Notes: generated by a model from the sequence alone, not told the origin. A stretch of 64,000 bases of DNA from Spectribacter acetivorans (GCF_031846305.1 NZ_JAVRHY010000012.1:1-64000); one strand, 5' to 3'; shown: positions 44,457-54,250, counted from the stretch's first letter. Translations and numbers: made by a program.

Positions 44457-46628
44457 ATGGTGATATCGACCGGCATTCATCGCATCAGCACGGCGCTGCA
44501 CACGTCGCGTGTGTCGCGTGAATACGGCATTGATACGCTGATCGAGCTGCTGCGCACCTACATGACGCCGGAACAGATCGGCATGGTGCGCCGGGCTCAT
44601 GCCTACGGCGAACAGCAGCACCGGGGCCAGTTCCGCAAGTCCGGCGAGCCCTACATCTATCACCCGCTGGCGGTCGCGCGAATCCTGGCCGAGATGCGCA
44701 TGGACGCGACCACGCTGTCCGCGGCGCTGCTGCACGACGTGATCGAGGACACCGATACCGCCCGCGAGCAGATCGCCCGCTCGTTCGGCGAGGAAGTGGC
44801 GCTGCTGGTGGACGGCGTGAGCAAGCTGGACAAGGCTCAGTTCCGTTCCCGCGCCGAGGCCCAGGCGGAAAACTTCCGCAAACTGATTCTGGCGATGACC
44901 CGCGACCTGCGGGTAATCCTGGTCAAGCTGGCCGACCGGCTCCACAACATGCGCACGCTAGGCTCGATGACGCCGGTGCAGCGTCGGCGCGTGGCGCGCG
45001 AGACGCTGGATATCTACGCCCCCATCGCCCGCCGGCTGGGCATCAATTCGCTGCGCCAGGAACTCGAGGAGCTGGGGTTCGAAGCCCTGCACCCGAAACG
45101 CTACGAAGTGCTCAAACGGGCCTCGGCGTCGATCGTGGGCGATCGCAAGAGCCTGGTGCGGGAAATCGAGGAAACCCTGGCCAGCGCGCTGGCCCGCGAG
45201 GGCATCGAGGCCAACGTCATCGGGCGGCGCAAGAACCTGTACAGCATCTACCGAAAGATGCGCGAAAAGCACCGGCGCTTTCTCGATGTGGTCGATCTCT
45301 ACGGGTTTCGCGTGATTGTCGACGAGGTCGACGCCTGCTACCGCTCGCTGGGCATCGTGCATCACTGCTACCGGCCGATCACCGAGCAGTTCAACGACTT
45401 CATCGCCAATCCCAAGGTCAACGGCTATCAGTCGCTGCACACCACGCTCATGGCCCGCGGCGGGGTCAAGTTCGAGGTGCAGATTCGCACCCGCGAGATG
45501 CACCACATCGCGGAAAGCGGTATCGCTGCGCACTGGCAGTACAAGCTGGGCAAGGACGGCCCGGCCCGCATGACCGCCATGGATGCCGAGGCCAGCGAAT
45601 GGCTGGGTACGCTGCTGGAATATCACGCCGGTGATCCGGATTCCTCGCTGTTTCTGGACAATCTGCGGGTCGACCTGGTCCCGGACGAGGTCTATGTCTT
45701 TACCCCCAAGGGCGAGATTATCCGGCTGCCCAAGGGCGGCACCTGCGTGGATTTCGCCTACGCCGTGCACACGGAGCTGGGCGACCATTGCGTGGCGGCG
45801 CGGGTGGACGGTCAACTGGCGCCGCTCAACAGTCAGCTGGAATCCGGGCAGGTGGTGCACGTGATCACCGCCAAGCACGCGCGGCCCAACGCCGCGTGGC
45901 TGCACTTCCTGCGGACCGCCAAGGCCCGCAGCGGGGTGCGTAACCACCTCAAGAACCAGCGCGAGGACAAGGCCGCGCGGCTGGGCCAGCGGTTGCTGGA
46001 CAAGGCGCTGCGAGAACTGGGCCTGTCGCTGCGCCGTCTCGGTCGGGAGGACCGCGAGCACGGTCTGGCCGAGATGGAGGAACCTGACATGGAGTCGCTG
46101 TACGCCAGCATCGGGCTGGGCGAACGGCTGGCGCCGCTGGTGGCGCGCCATTTCCTGCCGCCCAGCGCGGCCCAGCGCGAGCGCCGCCGCAGCGAGCCGC
46201 TGGCAGTGGAGGGCACGGAAGGACTGGTGGTGGAGTTCGGCAAGTGCTGCCACCCGGTGCCCGGGGACGCGATCCACGGGCTGGTCAGCGTCGGCCGCGG
46301 TCTGGTGGTCCACCGCTTCGGCTGCAAGTTCAGCGCCAAGAAGGTCCGCCCGTCCGACCGGGTGGAACTCACCTGGTCGGGGTCGGTGACCGGCGAGTAC
46401 CCGGTGGAACTGCGCATCCAGGCGCGCAATGAACGGGGCGTTCTGGCCAAGCTGACGTCCAAGCTGGCGGACGCCGGCTGCAACATCGAAAGCGTGCAGT
46501 CGCCGGAGCGCAGCGGTTCGATTTCGAGCATCCGTTTCCTGGTCGCCGTGACCGACCGCGGCCAGCTGGCCCGCCTGATCCGCCGGCTGCGCCGCCTGTC
46601 GGTGGTCGAGCGCGTCGCCCGCGCGTGA
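44457..46628 (+). CDS. spoT: Bifunctional (p)ppGpp synthetase/hydrolase
   Basis: A 723-aa RelA/SpoT protein that sets the level of the alarmone (p)ppGpp. The HD hydrolase domain has H93-D94 in LLHDVIEDT and KLADRLHNMRT; the synthetase domain has GYQSLHTTLM and FEVQIRTREMH; then a TGS domain (YVFTPKGEIIRLPKG), a zinc-finger-like region (KCCHPVPGD) and a C-terminal ACT domain. Both activities look intact. Followed by an overlapping M28 peptidase gene (GTGA) rather than the usual trmH/recG order. Confidence 0.95.
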   Translation: MVISTGIHRISTALHTSRVSREYGIDTLIELLRTYMTPEQIGMVRRAHAYGEQQHRGQFRKSGEPYIYHPLAVARILAEMRMDATTLSAALLHDVIEDTDTAREQIARSFGEEVALLVDGVSKLDKAQFRSRAEAQAENFRKLILAMTRDLRVILVKLADRLHNMRTLGSMTPVQRRRVARETLDIYAPIARRLGINSLRQELEELGFEALHPKRYEVLKRASASIVGDRKSLVREIEETLASALAREGIEANVIGRRKNLYSIYRKMREKHRRFLDVVDLYGFRVIVDEVDACYRSLGIVHHCYRPITEQFNDFIANPKVNGYQSLHTTLMARGGVKFEVQIRTREMHHIAESGIAAHWQYKLGKDGPARMTAMDAEASEWLGTLLEYHAGDPDSSLFLDNLRVDLVPDEVYVFTPKGEIIRLPKGGTCVDFAYAVHTELGDHCVAARVDGQLAPLNSQLESGQVVHVITAKHARPNAAWLHFLRTAKARSGVRNHLKNQREDKAARLGQRLLDKALRELGLSLRRLGREDREHGLAEMEEPDMESLYASIGLGERLAPLVARHFLPPSAAQRERRRSEPLAVEGTEGLVVEFGKCCHPVPGDAIHGLVSVGRGLVVHRFGCKFSAKKVRPSDRVELTWSGSVTGEYPVELRIQARNERGVLAKLTSKLADAGCNIESVQSPERSGSISSIRFLVAVTDRGQLARLIRRLRRLSVVERVARA

Positions 46629-47563
46629 GGGCGTGGGCGACGGCCGCCGCGCTGGTGGCGATGATTCCCGTGACCGATGCCGCAGCCGCCGAGCCGGCCA
46701 CCCTGGCCGGGCACGTGGAGTTCCTGGCGTCGCTGGATCCGCCGCGCAGTTTCGACCATCCGGACAGTCTGGACCGCGCGGCCGCCTACATCGCCGAGGA
46801 ACTCGCGCAGGCCGGCTGGACCACGCGGGAACAGCCGTTCGAGGTGCGCGGCAACACCTATCGCAATATCGTCGCGCGGCGCGGACCGGCCGACGCACCC
46901 CGGGTTGTCGTGGGGGCGCATTACGACGTGCACGGTGATCTGCCCGGTGCCGACGACAACGCCAGCGGCGTGGCGATCCTGATCGAACTGGCCCGGGCGC
47001 TGCGCGGTTACGAGCCGGCGGTGGGGCTGGAGCTGGTGGCCTACACCCTGGAGGAGCAGCCCGCCTTTTCGCTGGACGCGATGGGCAGCGGCCACCATGC
47101 CGACGAATTGTCCGCCGCCGGCGTTGAGGTACGCGCCATGCTGGCGCTGGAAATGCTCGGCTATTTCCGGGATCTGCCCGGCACACAGCGTTTTCCGGTG
47201 CCGGGGCTGGGTTGGTGGTATCCCACCACCGGCAATTTCGTGGGCCTGATCGGACGCTGGCAGGACCGGCCGCTGATGCAGCAGGTTCAGGCCGCGATGC
47301 GCACGGGCGGCGAAGTGCCGGTGCATTATCTGGCCAGCCCGCTGGATTTCCCGGGGCTGGACAACTCCGATCACCGAAACTACTGGCCGCACGGCTGGCC
47401 GGCGGCGATGGTCACCGACACCGCCTATTATCGGAATCCCAACTATCACACCCGCTTCGACATTCCGGGCACGCTCAACTACCAGCGCATGGCCGCGCTG
47501 GTGCCGGCCCTGGCCGCGGCGGTACGTTCACTCACCCAGATAGAGGAATCATCGTCACCATGA
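46625..47563 (+). CDS. M28 family zinc peptidase, exported
   Basis: A 312-aa protein with a signal peptide (RAWATAAALVAMIPVTDAAAA) and an M28 aminopeptidase domain. Likely zinc ligands appear in order: H in GAHYD, D in GADDNASG, the catalytic Glu pair in YTLEEQP, a later acid, and H in PNYHTRFD. It starts with GTG overlapping spoT and overlaps ridA (ATGA), so it is wedged into the spoT-ridA-recG unit. Substrate unknown; acts in the periplasm. Confidence 0.88.
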   Translation: MRAWATAAALVAMIPVTDAAAAEPATLAGHVEFLASLDPPRSFDHPDSLDRAAAYIAEELAQAGWTTREQPFEVRGNTYRNIVARRGPADAPRVVVGAHYDVHGDLPGADDNASGVAILIELARALRGYEPAVGLELVAYTLEEQPAFSLDAMGSGHHADELSAAGVEVRAMLALEMLGYFRDLPGTQRFPVPGLGWWYPTTGNFVGLIGRWQDRPLMQQVQAAMRTGGEVPVHYLASPLDFPGLDNSDHRNYWPHGWPAAMVTDTAYYRNPNYHTRFDIPGTLNYQRMAALVPALAAAVRSLTQIEESSSP

Positions 47564-47946
47564 CCCGCCACGTTATCCAGACCGACCGCGCGCCCCAGGC
47601 CATCGGCGCCTACTCCCAGGGCGTGCGCGCCGGCAACACGTTGTACGTGTCCGGCCAGATTCCGCTCGACCCCGATACCCAGGCGCTGGTCGAGGAGGAC
47701 ATGCCCGGGCAGATCCGCCGGGTGTTCGCCAACATCGCCGCGGTGGCCGAGGCCGGCGGGGCTACCCTGGCGGACGTGATCAAGCTCCATATCTATCTGG
47801 TGGATATGGGCGACTTCGGCGCCGTCAACGAGGTGATGGCGGAAACCTTCGCCGAGCCTTTCCCGGCGCGGGCCGCAGTCGGGGTGGCGTCGCTGCCCAA
47901 GGGGGCCCGGGTGGAGGCCGACGCCATCCTGGTGGTGGCCGACTGA
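47560..47946 (+). CDS. ridA: RidA family 2-iminobutanoate/2-iminopropanoate deaminase
   Basis: A 128-aa deaminase that removes reactive enamine/imine products of PLP enzymes. Signature VRAGNTLYVSGQIPLDPDTQALV and the C-terminal RAAVGVASLPKGARVEADAI, with the substrate-binding Arg. Placed between spoT and recG as in many gammaproteobacteria. Confidence 0.95.
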   Translation: MTRHVIQTDRAPQAIGAYSQGVRAGNTLYVSGQIPLDPDTQALVEEDMPGQIRRVFANIAAVAEAGGATLADVIKLHIYLVDMGDFGAVNEVMAETFAEPFPARAAVGVASLPKGARVEADAILVVAD

Positions 47947-47947
47947 C

Positions 47948-50023
47948 GTGCCGGCCGCCGCCAGCGATCCGGTCACCGCGCTGCCCGGCGTCGGTTCCGG
48001 ACTGGCGGCGAAGCTGTCGCAGCTCGGCGTCGAGCGGGTGGTGGACCTGCTGCTCCACGCCCCGCTGCGCTACGAGGACCGCACGCGGGTGGTGGCGCTG
48101 GCGGCGCTGCGGCCCGGCGGTTCCTCGCTGGTGGTGGGTTGTGTGGAGCATGCGGAAATCCGCCACGGGCGCCGCCGCAGTCTCAATGTGGTGCTGGCCG
48201 ACGGGGCGCATCGGGTGCGCCTGCGTTTCTTTCATTTCGGGGCCGGCCAGACCAACCGCCTGGTGCCCGGCGTGTGGCTGCAGGCGTTCGGGGAGGTCCG
48301 GGCGGCGCCGGGCGGCCTGGAAATGGTGCATCCGGAAACCCGGGTACTGTCGGGCCCGGCTGACGGGCAGGCCCCGACCGATCGCCTGACGCCGGTGTAT
48401 CCCACCACCGCGGGGTTGACCCAGGCCCGCCTGCGGGGGCTGATCGAACCGCTGCTGGCGCGGCTGGACGAATCGGGTTTTCTGCCCGAGTCGCTGCCGG
48501 ATGAAATTCGCGCGGATCAGCAGTTGCCACCCCTGGCCGAGGCGCTGCGGGTTCTGCACCGCCCGCCGGCGGATGCCGACCTCCCCGCGTTGCTGGAAGG
48601 CAGGCACCCGGCGGTGCGACGGCTGGCGTTCGAGGAAATGGTGGCGCACCAGGCCGGCCTGCGGGAACGGCGGCGCCGCATTCGCCAGCGCAAGGCGCCG
48701 CGGCTGGTGCCCTCGGGCGGGCTGCTGCGGCAGTTCCTGCAGCAACTGGGCTTCGAGCCCACCGCGGCCCAGCGGCGGGTGCTGGACGACGTGCTGACCG
48801 ATATCGCCGGCGGCGAGCCCATGCTGCGGCTGGTGCAGGGCGATGTGGGCTCGGGCAAGACCCTGATCGCCGCCGCTGCCGCCGTGGCGGCCGCCGAGGC
48901 CGGCTGGCAGACCGCGTTCATGGCCCCGACCGAACTGCTGGCCGAGCAGCATGCCGCCACCCTTGCCGGGTGGCTGGACCCCCTCGGCCTGCCGGTGCGG
49001 TCGGTGATCGGCGGCCGCACCGAGGACGCGACCCGGGCCGCGCTGGCCGGGTCGGAACCGCTGGTGGCCGTGGGCACGCATGCCCTGTTCCAGTCCGGCC
49101 TGGGATTCGGCCGCCTGGGGCTGACCGTGGTGGATGAGCAGCACCGCTTCGGCGTGCACCAGCGGCTGGCCCTGCGCGATCAGGGCGAGGCCGGTTCGCT
49201 CACCCCGCATCAACTGATCATGACCGCCACGCCGATTCCCCGCACCCTGGCCATGAGTGCCTATGCCGACCTGGATACCTCGATCATCGACGAACTGCCG
49301 CCCGGCCGCACCCCGGTGACCACGGCCGCGGTGCCCGCCACCCGGCGCGACGCCGTCGTGGATCGCATCGCCGCCGCCTGCGCGGGCGGGCGCCAGGCCT
49401 ACTGGGTGTGCACGCTGATCGAGGAAACCGAGCAGGTGCAGGCCCGCGCCGCCGAGGCCACCGCCGAGGAACTCACCCAGGCGCTGCCCGACTGTCGCGT
49501 GGGGCTGGCCCACGGCCGGATGAAATCCGCCGACAAGGAAACCGTGATGCGGGCATTCTCGGCCGGCGAGATCGATCTGCTGGTGGCCACCACGGTGATC
49601 GAGGTGGGTGTGGATGTACCCAATGCCTCGCTGATGGTGATCGAGAACGCCGAGCGGCTGGGCCTGGCCCAGCTGCACCAGTTGCGCGGGCGGGTCGGCC
49701 GCGGACGTACGGAAAGCCACTGCGTGCTGCTGTACCAGCCGCCGCTGGGCGAGCTGGCCCGGCGGCGGCTGTCGGCCCTGCGGGCCACTACCGACGGCTT
49801 CGTCATCGCCCGCGAGGATCTCGAACTGCGCGGCCCCGGCGAGGTGCTGGGCACGCGTCAGACCGGCGCCGTGAATTTCCGCATGGCCGATGTCATGCGC
49901 GATGCCGATCTGGCGCCCGCCGCCCAGGCGGCGGCCGACCGGCTGCTGACGGCGCATCCGCGGTCGGTGGCGTTGCTCGCCGAGCGCTGGCTCGACGGCG
50001 GCAGCGACTACGCGTCGGTGTAG
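47948..50023 (+). CDS. recG: ATP-dependent DNA helicase RecG
   Basis: A 691-aa helicase that remodels stalled forks and Holliday junctions. N-terminal wedge/OB domain (LLLHAPLRYEDRTRVV), Walker A GDVGSGKT, motif II DEQHRFG, motif TATPIPRTLAM and QLRGRVGRG motif VI. GTG start one base after the ridA stop. Confidence 0.97.
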   Translation: MPAAASDPVTALPGVGSGLAAKLSQLGVERVVDLLLHAPLRYEDRTRVVALAALRPGGSSLVVGCVEHAEIRHGRRRSLNVVLADGAHRVRLRFFHFGAGQTNRLVPGVWLQAFGEVRAAPGGLEMVHPETRVLSGPADGQAPTDRLTPVYPTTAGLTQARLRGLIEPLLARLDESGFLPESLPDEIRADQQLPPLAEALRVLHRPPADADLPALLEGRHPAVRRLAFEEMVAHQAGLRERRRRIRQRKAPRLVPSGGLLRQFLQQLGFEPTAAQRRVLDDVLTDIAGGEPMLRLVQGDVGSGKTLIAAAAAVAAAEAGWQTAFMAPTELLAEQHAATLAGWLDPLGLPVRSVIGGRTEDATRAALAGSEPLVAVGTHALFQSGLGFGRLGLTVVDEQHRFGVHQRLALRDQGEAGSLTPHQLIMTATPIPRTLAMSAYADLDTSIIDELPPGRTPVTTAAVPATRRDAVVDRIAAACAGGRQAYWVCTLIEETEQVQARAAEATAEELTQALPDCRVGLAHGRMKSADKETVMRAFSAGEIDLLVATTVIEVGVDVPNASLMVIENAERLGLAQLHQLRGRVGRGRTESHCVLLYQPPLGELARRRLSALRATTDGFVIAREDLELRGPGEVLGTRQTGAVNFRMADVMRDADLAPAAQAAADRLLTAHPRSVALLAERWLDGGSDYASV

Positions 50024-50030
50024 GCGGGTC

Positions 50031-51107
50031 TCACAACCAGCCGCGTCGCCGGAACAGGATCAGCATGCCCACCGCCAGCGTGAGCATGCCGCCCAGCAAT
50101 ACGGGATAGGCATAGGGCAGGGACAGCTCCGGCATGTTGCCCGGCAGATCGGTGTCGAAGTTCATCCCGTAGAGGCCGGCCACGAACGACAGCGGGATGA
50201 AGATGGTGGAGATCACCGTGAGCACCTTCATGGTGTCGTTGAGCCGGGCCGACGACAGCGACAGATGCGTGTCCAGCAGGCTGCCGCAGGCATCCCGGTA
50301 GCCGTCCAGCAGGTCGTTGACACGGCGCGCGTGGTCTTCGGCGTCGCGGTAGTAGGGCAGGTTGTCCGCCGCCAGCAGCGGGTGTTCGGCGCGCACGATA
50401 TCCGCGAGCATCACCGACTGGTGCCAGAGCACCTTGCGCAGGCCGATCAGATCGCTCTTGATGCGATGAATGCTGCTGACCGGATTCTGTCGCGGCCGGT
50501 TGAAGATGTCCTCCTCCAGCGCATCGAGTTCGTCGGCATAGGTTTCCAGCAGCGGGAAGTCGAAATCCACGACCAGGTCGATCAGGGCATACATCAGGTA
50601 GTCGGCACCGGCGTGACGGATGCGACCCTTGCCGGCCTGAATGCGTTGACGGATGGGCGCGGTGAGATCCTCGCCGCCGGCGTGAAAACTCAGCACCAGT
50701 TGCGGTGAAGCAAACACGCTGATCTGCTCGAAGTGCAGCCCGTTGTCGTCCCGGCGCGGCAGGGCCATGGTGACGAACAGGCAGTCGTCGAATATCTCCA
50801 GCTTGGGCCGCTGGCCGACGTTCTGCACGTCCTCGACCGCCAGCGGATGCAGGCCGAAGGAATCCCGCAGGCGGGCCAGCACCGAGGGCGGGACGTCGCC
50901 CTGGAAATGCAGCCAGTCCAGCCGCGTCGAGGTGGTGATGTCCGGACACTGGTCGAAGTTCTGGTAGTCCGCCTCGGTCGCGCCCGCCGGATCGTACGAC
51001 AAATGCCGGATCACCAACGGATGCTGGCGAATGACCTCGGTGTCGCGGGCCAGGGCCCCGGGGCGGGAACCGGGGAGCAGATTCTCGGGCAGCAGATAGC
51101 GCAGCAT
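50031..51107 (-). CDS. corA: CorA-type magnesium/divalent metal transporter
   Basis: A 358-aa CorA channel subunit (homopentamer in the inner membrane): large cytosolic N-terminal domain, then two C-terminal helices with the signature YGMNF between FIPLSFVAGLYGMNFD and the final RRRGWL. It converges with recG, whose stop lies 7 bp away. Confidence 0.93.
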   Translation of the reverse strand: MLRYLLPENLLPGSRPGALARDTEVIRQHPLVIRHLSYDPAGATEADYQNFDQCPDITTSTRLDWLHFQGDVPPSVLARLRDSFGLHPLAVEDVQNVGQRPKLEIFDDCLFVTMALPRRDDNGLHFEQISVFASPQLVLSFHAGGEDLTAPIRQRIQAGKGRIRHAGADYLMYALIDLVVDFDFPLLETYADELDALEEDIFNRPRQNPVSSIHRIKSDLIGLRKVLWHQSVMLADIVRAEHPLLAADNLPYYRDAEDHARRVNDLLDGYRDACGSLLDTHLSLSSARLNDTMKVLTVISTIFIPLSFVAGLYGMNFDTDLPGNMPELSLPYAYPVLLGGMLTLAVGMLILFRRRGWL

Positions 51108-51167
51108 GGCGACTCCGGCGAAGGTCCTGAAAACAGCCGCCAGCCTAGCGCCGTGCGGGGCGGTCGG

Positions 51168-51887
51168 CTACTGCCGGCCCCGTGGTGCCGGTGCCCGGGC
51201 CGGCGCCCAGACTTCCACCCGTTCGGCACCAGCCGCGACCAGGGTACCGGCCAGCTCGGCCACGGTATGACCGGTGGTGATGACATCATCGATGATCGCC
51301 ACACGGCAGCCGGCTGCCGCGGCCGGGACCCGGAATGCCCCGCGCATGTTGGCGGCCCGCTCGCGGGCGGGCAGGTCGGCCTGGTGGCCGGTATCCCGGC
51401 GGCGCATGGCCAGATCGGGCCGCACCGGTAACCGGAGACGACGCCGCAGGCCGGCGGCGATTTCGGCCGCCTGATTGAAGCCGCGCTCGCGCCGTCGCCG
51501 CGGATGCAGCGGCACCGGCACCAGCATGTCCACCCCAGTGCCCGTTGCTGCGAGGCGTTCGGCGAGCAGGGCCGCCAGCAGCTGTCCGTGGCTGAGCTGC
51601 CGGTTGAACTTGAGCCGCGTCACCAACCAGTCAACCGGCGCGATATAGTCCAGCGCCGCCACCGCGGCGGCCTGGGGCGGCGGCGCCTGCAGGCATCGGG
51701 CGCAGCGGGTGGCGGTAGCTCCGGGCAACGGTAGGGCGCAGGTGGTGCACAGGTCGCCGAGACGGGGCAGATCGCGGTCGCAGCCCGGGCAGAGATCGCG
51801 CGCCGGCTGGCCCGGTGCGCCACACAACAGGCAGTGGGTCGGATAGGCCAGGGACTGTGCGCATTGTAACCAGCTGTTTACCCACAT
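51168..51887 (-). CDS. comF: ComF family phosphoribosyltransferase-like protein
   Basis: A 239-aa ComF-like protein: N-terminal zinc-finger Cys (CLLCGAPG...CPGCDRDL...CTTCALPL...CARCLQ) and a C-terminal phosphoribosyltransferase fold with VAIIDDVITTGHTVAEL. ComF acts in natural transformation or in nucleotide metabolism. It is divergent from bioB, as in many gammaproteobacteria. Confidence 0.93.
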   Translation of the reverse strand: MWVNSWLQCAQSLAYPTHCLLCGAPGQPARDLCPGCDRDLPRLGDLCTTCALPLPGATATRCARCLQAPPPQAAAVAALDYIAPVDWLVTRLKFNRQLSHGQLLAALLAERLAATGTGVDMLVPVPLHPRRRRERGFNQAAEIAAGLRRRLRLPVRPDLAMRRRDTGHQADLPARERAANMRGAFRVPAAAAGCRVAIIDDVITTGHTVAELAGTLVAAGAERVEVWAPARAPAPRGRQ

Positions 51888-51962
51888 GGGCGCCCCAGGT
51901 TGACAGTTATCCGGCGATCGGCAATCGTCGCGTCGTTATCACGCCAACCCGCGATTGCCCGC

Positions 51963-53003
51963 ATGACCGATTCGATTACCCACACGCCGCGTCACGACTG
52001 GACGTCGGCGGAAATCGCCGCCTTGTTCGAGCTGCCGTTCAGCGAGTTGCTGCATCGCGCTCAGAGTGTGCACCGCACCCAGTTCGATGCCAATGCCGTG
52101 CAGCTGTCCACGCTGCTGTCGGTGAAGACCGGCGCCTGTCCGGAGGACTGCGCCTACTGTCCGCAGAGCATCCGCTACCAGACCGGCCTCGAGCGCGAGG
52201 AACTGATGCCGCTGGAACAGGTGGTGGACGCCGCCCGGCGCGCGAAGGCCGCCGGCGCCACGCGCTTCTGCATGGGCGCGGCCTGGCGCCGGCCCAAGGA
52301 CAAGGACCTGGACCGGGTGATCGAGATGGTGCAGGCGGTCAAGGCCGAAGGTATGGAAACCTGCGTCACCGCTGGCATGCTCAAGGCGCAGCAGGCCGAG
52401 CGGCTGGCCGATGCCGGGCTGGACTACTACAACCACAACATCGATTCCTCCAAACGCTATTACGAGGAAGTGATCACCACGCGCAGCTACGAGACCCGCT
52501 TCGAAACGCTCGAAGCCGTGCGTGACGCCGGAGTAAAGGTCTGCTGCGGCGGCATCGTGGGCATGGGCGAGGAACCCGAGGACCGGGTGGAGTTCCTGAA
52601 GACACTGGCCAATCTGCCGGAACACCCGCAGAGCGTACCCATCAACAATCTGGTGCAGGTGCCCGGTACACCGCTGTACGGCGTGGAGCCGATCGACGAA
52701 CTGGATTTCGTGCGCACCATTGCGGTGGCGCGCATCCTGATGCCGGCCTCCTATGTGCGCCTGTCCGCCGGGCGCGAGGCCATGAGCGAATCCACCCAGG
52801 CGCTGTGTTTCCTGGCTGGCGCCAATTCCATCTTCTATGGCGATCAGCTGCTGACCACCGCCAATCCGCAGCACCGCAAGGACCTGGCGCTGCTGGACAA
52901 GCTCGGCATGTATCCGGAGCCGCAGCCGCGTTACACGGAATTGCCGGAGGACGCCGCCAGGCCCTGCGCCGACGCCGCCCCGCAGGCCGCCGCCGGGCAG
53001 TGA
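51963..53003 (+). CDS. bioB: Biotin synthase
   Basis: A 346-aa radical SAM enzyme that inserts sulfur into dethiobiotin. The Fe-S binding Cys are C59, C63 and C66 in CPEDCAYC, and the second cluster ligands lie in CCGGIVGMGE. The ATG at 51963 aligns with the family start. Its stop overlaps the bioF GTG. Confidence 0.97.
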   Translation: MTDSITHTPRHDWTSAEIAALFELPFSELLHRAQSVHRTQFDANAVQLSTLLSVKTGACPEDCAYCPQSIRYQTGLEREELMPLEQVVDAARRAKAAGATRFCMGAAWRRPKDKDLDRVIEMVQAVKAEGMETCVTAGMLKAQQAERLADAGLDYYNHNIDSSKRYYEEVITTRSYETRFETLEAVRDAGVKVCCGGIVGMGEEPEDRVEFLKTLANLPEHPQSVPINNLVQVPGTPLYGVEPIDELDFVRTIAVARILMPASYVRLSAGREAMSESTQALCFLAGANSIFYGDQLLTTANPQHRKDLALLDKLGMYPEPQPRYTELPEDAARPCADAAPQAAAGQ

Positions 53004-54250
53004 CCCCCTCGCTGGGCGCGCATCTGGCGCGTGAGCTGGCGGCGCTGGAAGACCGCCAGCGTTATCGCCATCGGCGCGTGGTGGCGGGTTCCCATGGCGT
53101 GCGCATCGAAGTCGACGGCCGCCGTTGCCTAAATTTCTGCAGCAATGACTATCTGGGTCTGGCCGCCGATCCCGGCGTGGCTGAGGCGATGGCCGCTGCT
53201 GCCCGGCAGACCGGCAGCGGCAGCGGGGCGTCGCAGCTGATCAGCGGCCACAACCGGGCCCACGCCGAACTGGAGGAACAGCTGGCCGATTACCTGGGCC
53301 GGCCCCGCGCGCTGCTGTTCGCCACCGGGTTTGCGGCCAATGTCGGCATTATCGACGCGCTGGTGGGGCGGGGCGACACCATTGTGGCGGATGCACTCAA
53401 CCATGCTTCGCTGATCGACGGGGCCCGCCTGTCCGGCGCCACCAAGCGAGTTTATGCCCACGCCGACCCCGGGGCCGCCGATGAGCAGCTAGGTGCAGCC
53501 GGGTCCGGCCACCGGCTGCTGGTCACCGATAGTGTCTTCTCCATGGACGGCGACCTGGCGCCGCTGCCGGCGTTGATGACCGCCGCCGCCCGGCATGACG
53601 CCTGGACCATGGTGGACGACGCCCACGGCTTCGGCGTGCTCGGCGGCGGGCGCGGGGCCTGCGCGCCGCCGTACCCGGTTCCCGAGTCCCGAGTCCCGAG
53701 TCCCGACGTATACGTCGCCACACTCGGCAAGTCAGTGGGCGCGGCCGGGGCGTTCGTGGCCGGCGACGAGGCGCTGATCGAGTACCTGATCCAGCGGGCG
53801 CGCACGCTGGTCTTTTCCACCGCGCCGCCGCCGGCGGTGGCGGCGGCCGCTTCTGCGGGTCTGCGGCGCCTGCGCGAGGATGACTGGCGCCGCGCGCACC
53901 TGTTCGAACTGATCGCCCGTTTCCGCCGTGGCTGCGAGCAGCTCGGCATCGTGGTCGACGGTGGCATCCGTGACGCTGCCGGTGCCTCGCCCGCAACTCG
54001 AAACTCGCCACTCGAAACCCCGCTTACACCCATTCAGCCGCTGGTGCTGGGCAGCGATGCCGATGCCCTGGCGGCCAGCCGTGCGTTGCTGGAACGGGGG
54101 TATCTGGTGTCGGCGATTCGCCCGCCCACGGTCCCGGAAGGCACCGCGCGGCTGCGTGTGACGCTCACTGCGGCCCACGACGCTCAACAGGTGGACGGCC
54201 TGCTGGCGGCCCTGGCGGATTGTGTGCGCCCGCCGGAACCGGTGGCGTGA
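53000..54250 (+). CDS. bioF: 8-amino-7-oxononanoate synthase with repeat-derived loops
   Basis: A 416-aa PLP enzyme that joins pimeloyl-ACP/CoA and alanine. Catalytic Lys244 lies in ATLGKSVG, with NFCSNDYLGLA at the N-terminus and VDDAHGFG before it. It is about 30 residues longer than E. coli BioF (384): additions lie in two loops encoded by 7-bp repeats, near residues 222-236 (PYPVPESRVPSP) and 325-340 (SPATRNSPLETP). Both keep the frame, so the enzyme is probably active. GTG start overlaps bioB. Confidence 0.93.
   Translation: MTPSLGAHLARELAALEDRQRYRHRRVVAGSHGVRIEVDGRRCLNFCSNDYLGLAADPGVAEAMAAAARQTGSGSGASQLISGHNRAHAELEEQLADYLGRPRALLFATGFAANVGIIDALVGRGDTIVADALNHASLIDGARLSGATKRVYAHADPGAADEQLGAAGSGHRLLVTDSVFSMDGDLAPLPALMTAAARHDAWTMVDDAHGFGVLGGGRGACAPPYPVPESRVPSPDVYVATLGKSVGAAGAFVAGDEALIEYLIQRARTLVFSTAPPPAVAAAASAGLRRLREDDWRRAHLFELIARFRRGCEQLGIVVDGGIRDAAGASPATRNSPLETPLTPIQPLVLGSDADALAASRALLERGYLVSAIRPPTVPEGTARLRVTLTAAHDAQQVDGLLAALADCVRPPEPVA
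53681..53707 (+). repeat. Heptanucleotide repeat CCCGAGT inside bioF
   Basis: Three exact copies of CCCGAGT plus a partial fourth (CCCGAC). Three units equal seven codons, so the frame is kept. The complement of the unit is ACTCGGG, the same ACTCG core as the second repeat cluster in this gene. Confidence 0.85.
53996..54016 (+). repeat. Heptanucleotide repeat ACTCGAA/ACTCGCC inside bioF
   Basis: Three 7-bp units ACTCGAA, ACTCGCC, ACTCGAA, in the opposite orientation to the first cluster about 290 bp upstream. They encode the second extra loop of BioF. Confidence 0.8.

Noticed and set aside
44958..47449. Long antisense open frames across spoT and the M28 peptidase gene
   Set aside because: Same GC effect; no domains, no ribosome-binding site, and real genes on the plus strand.
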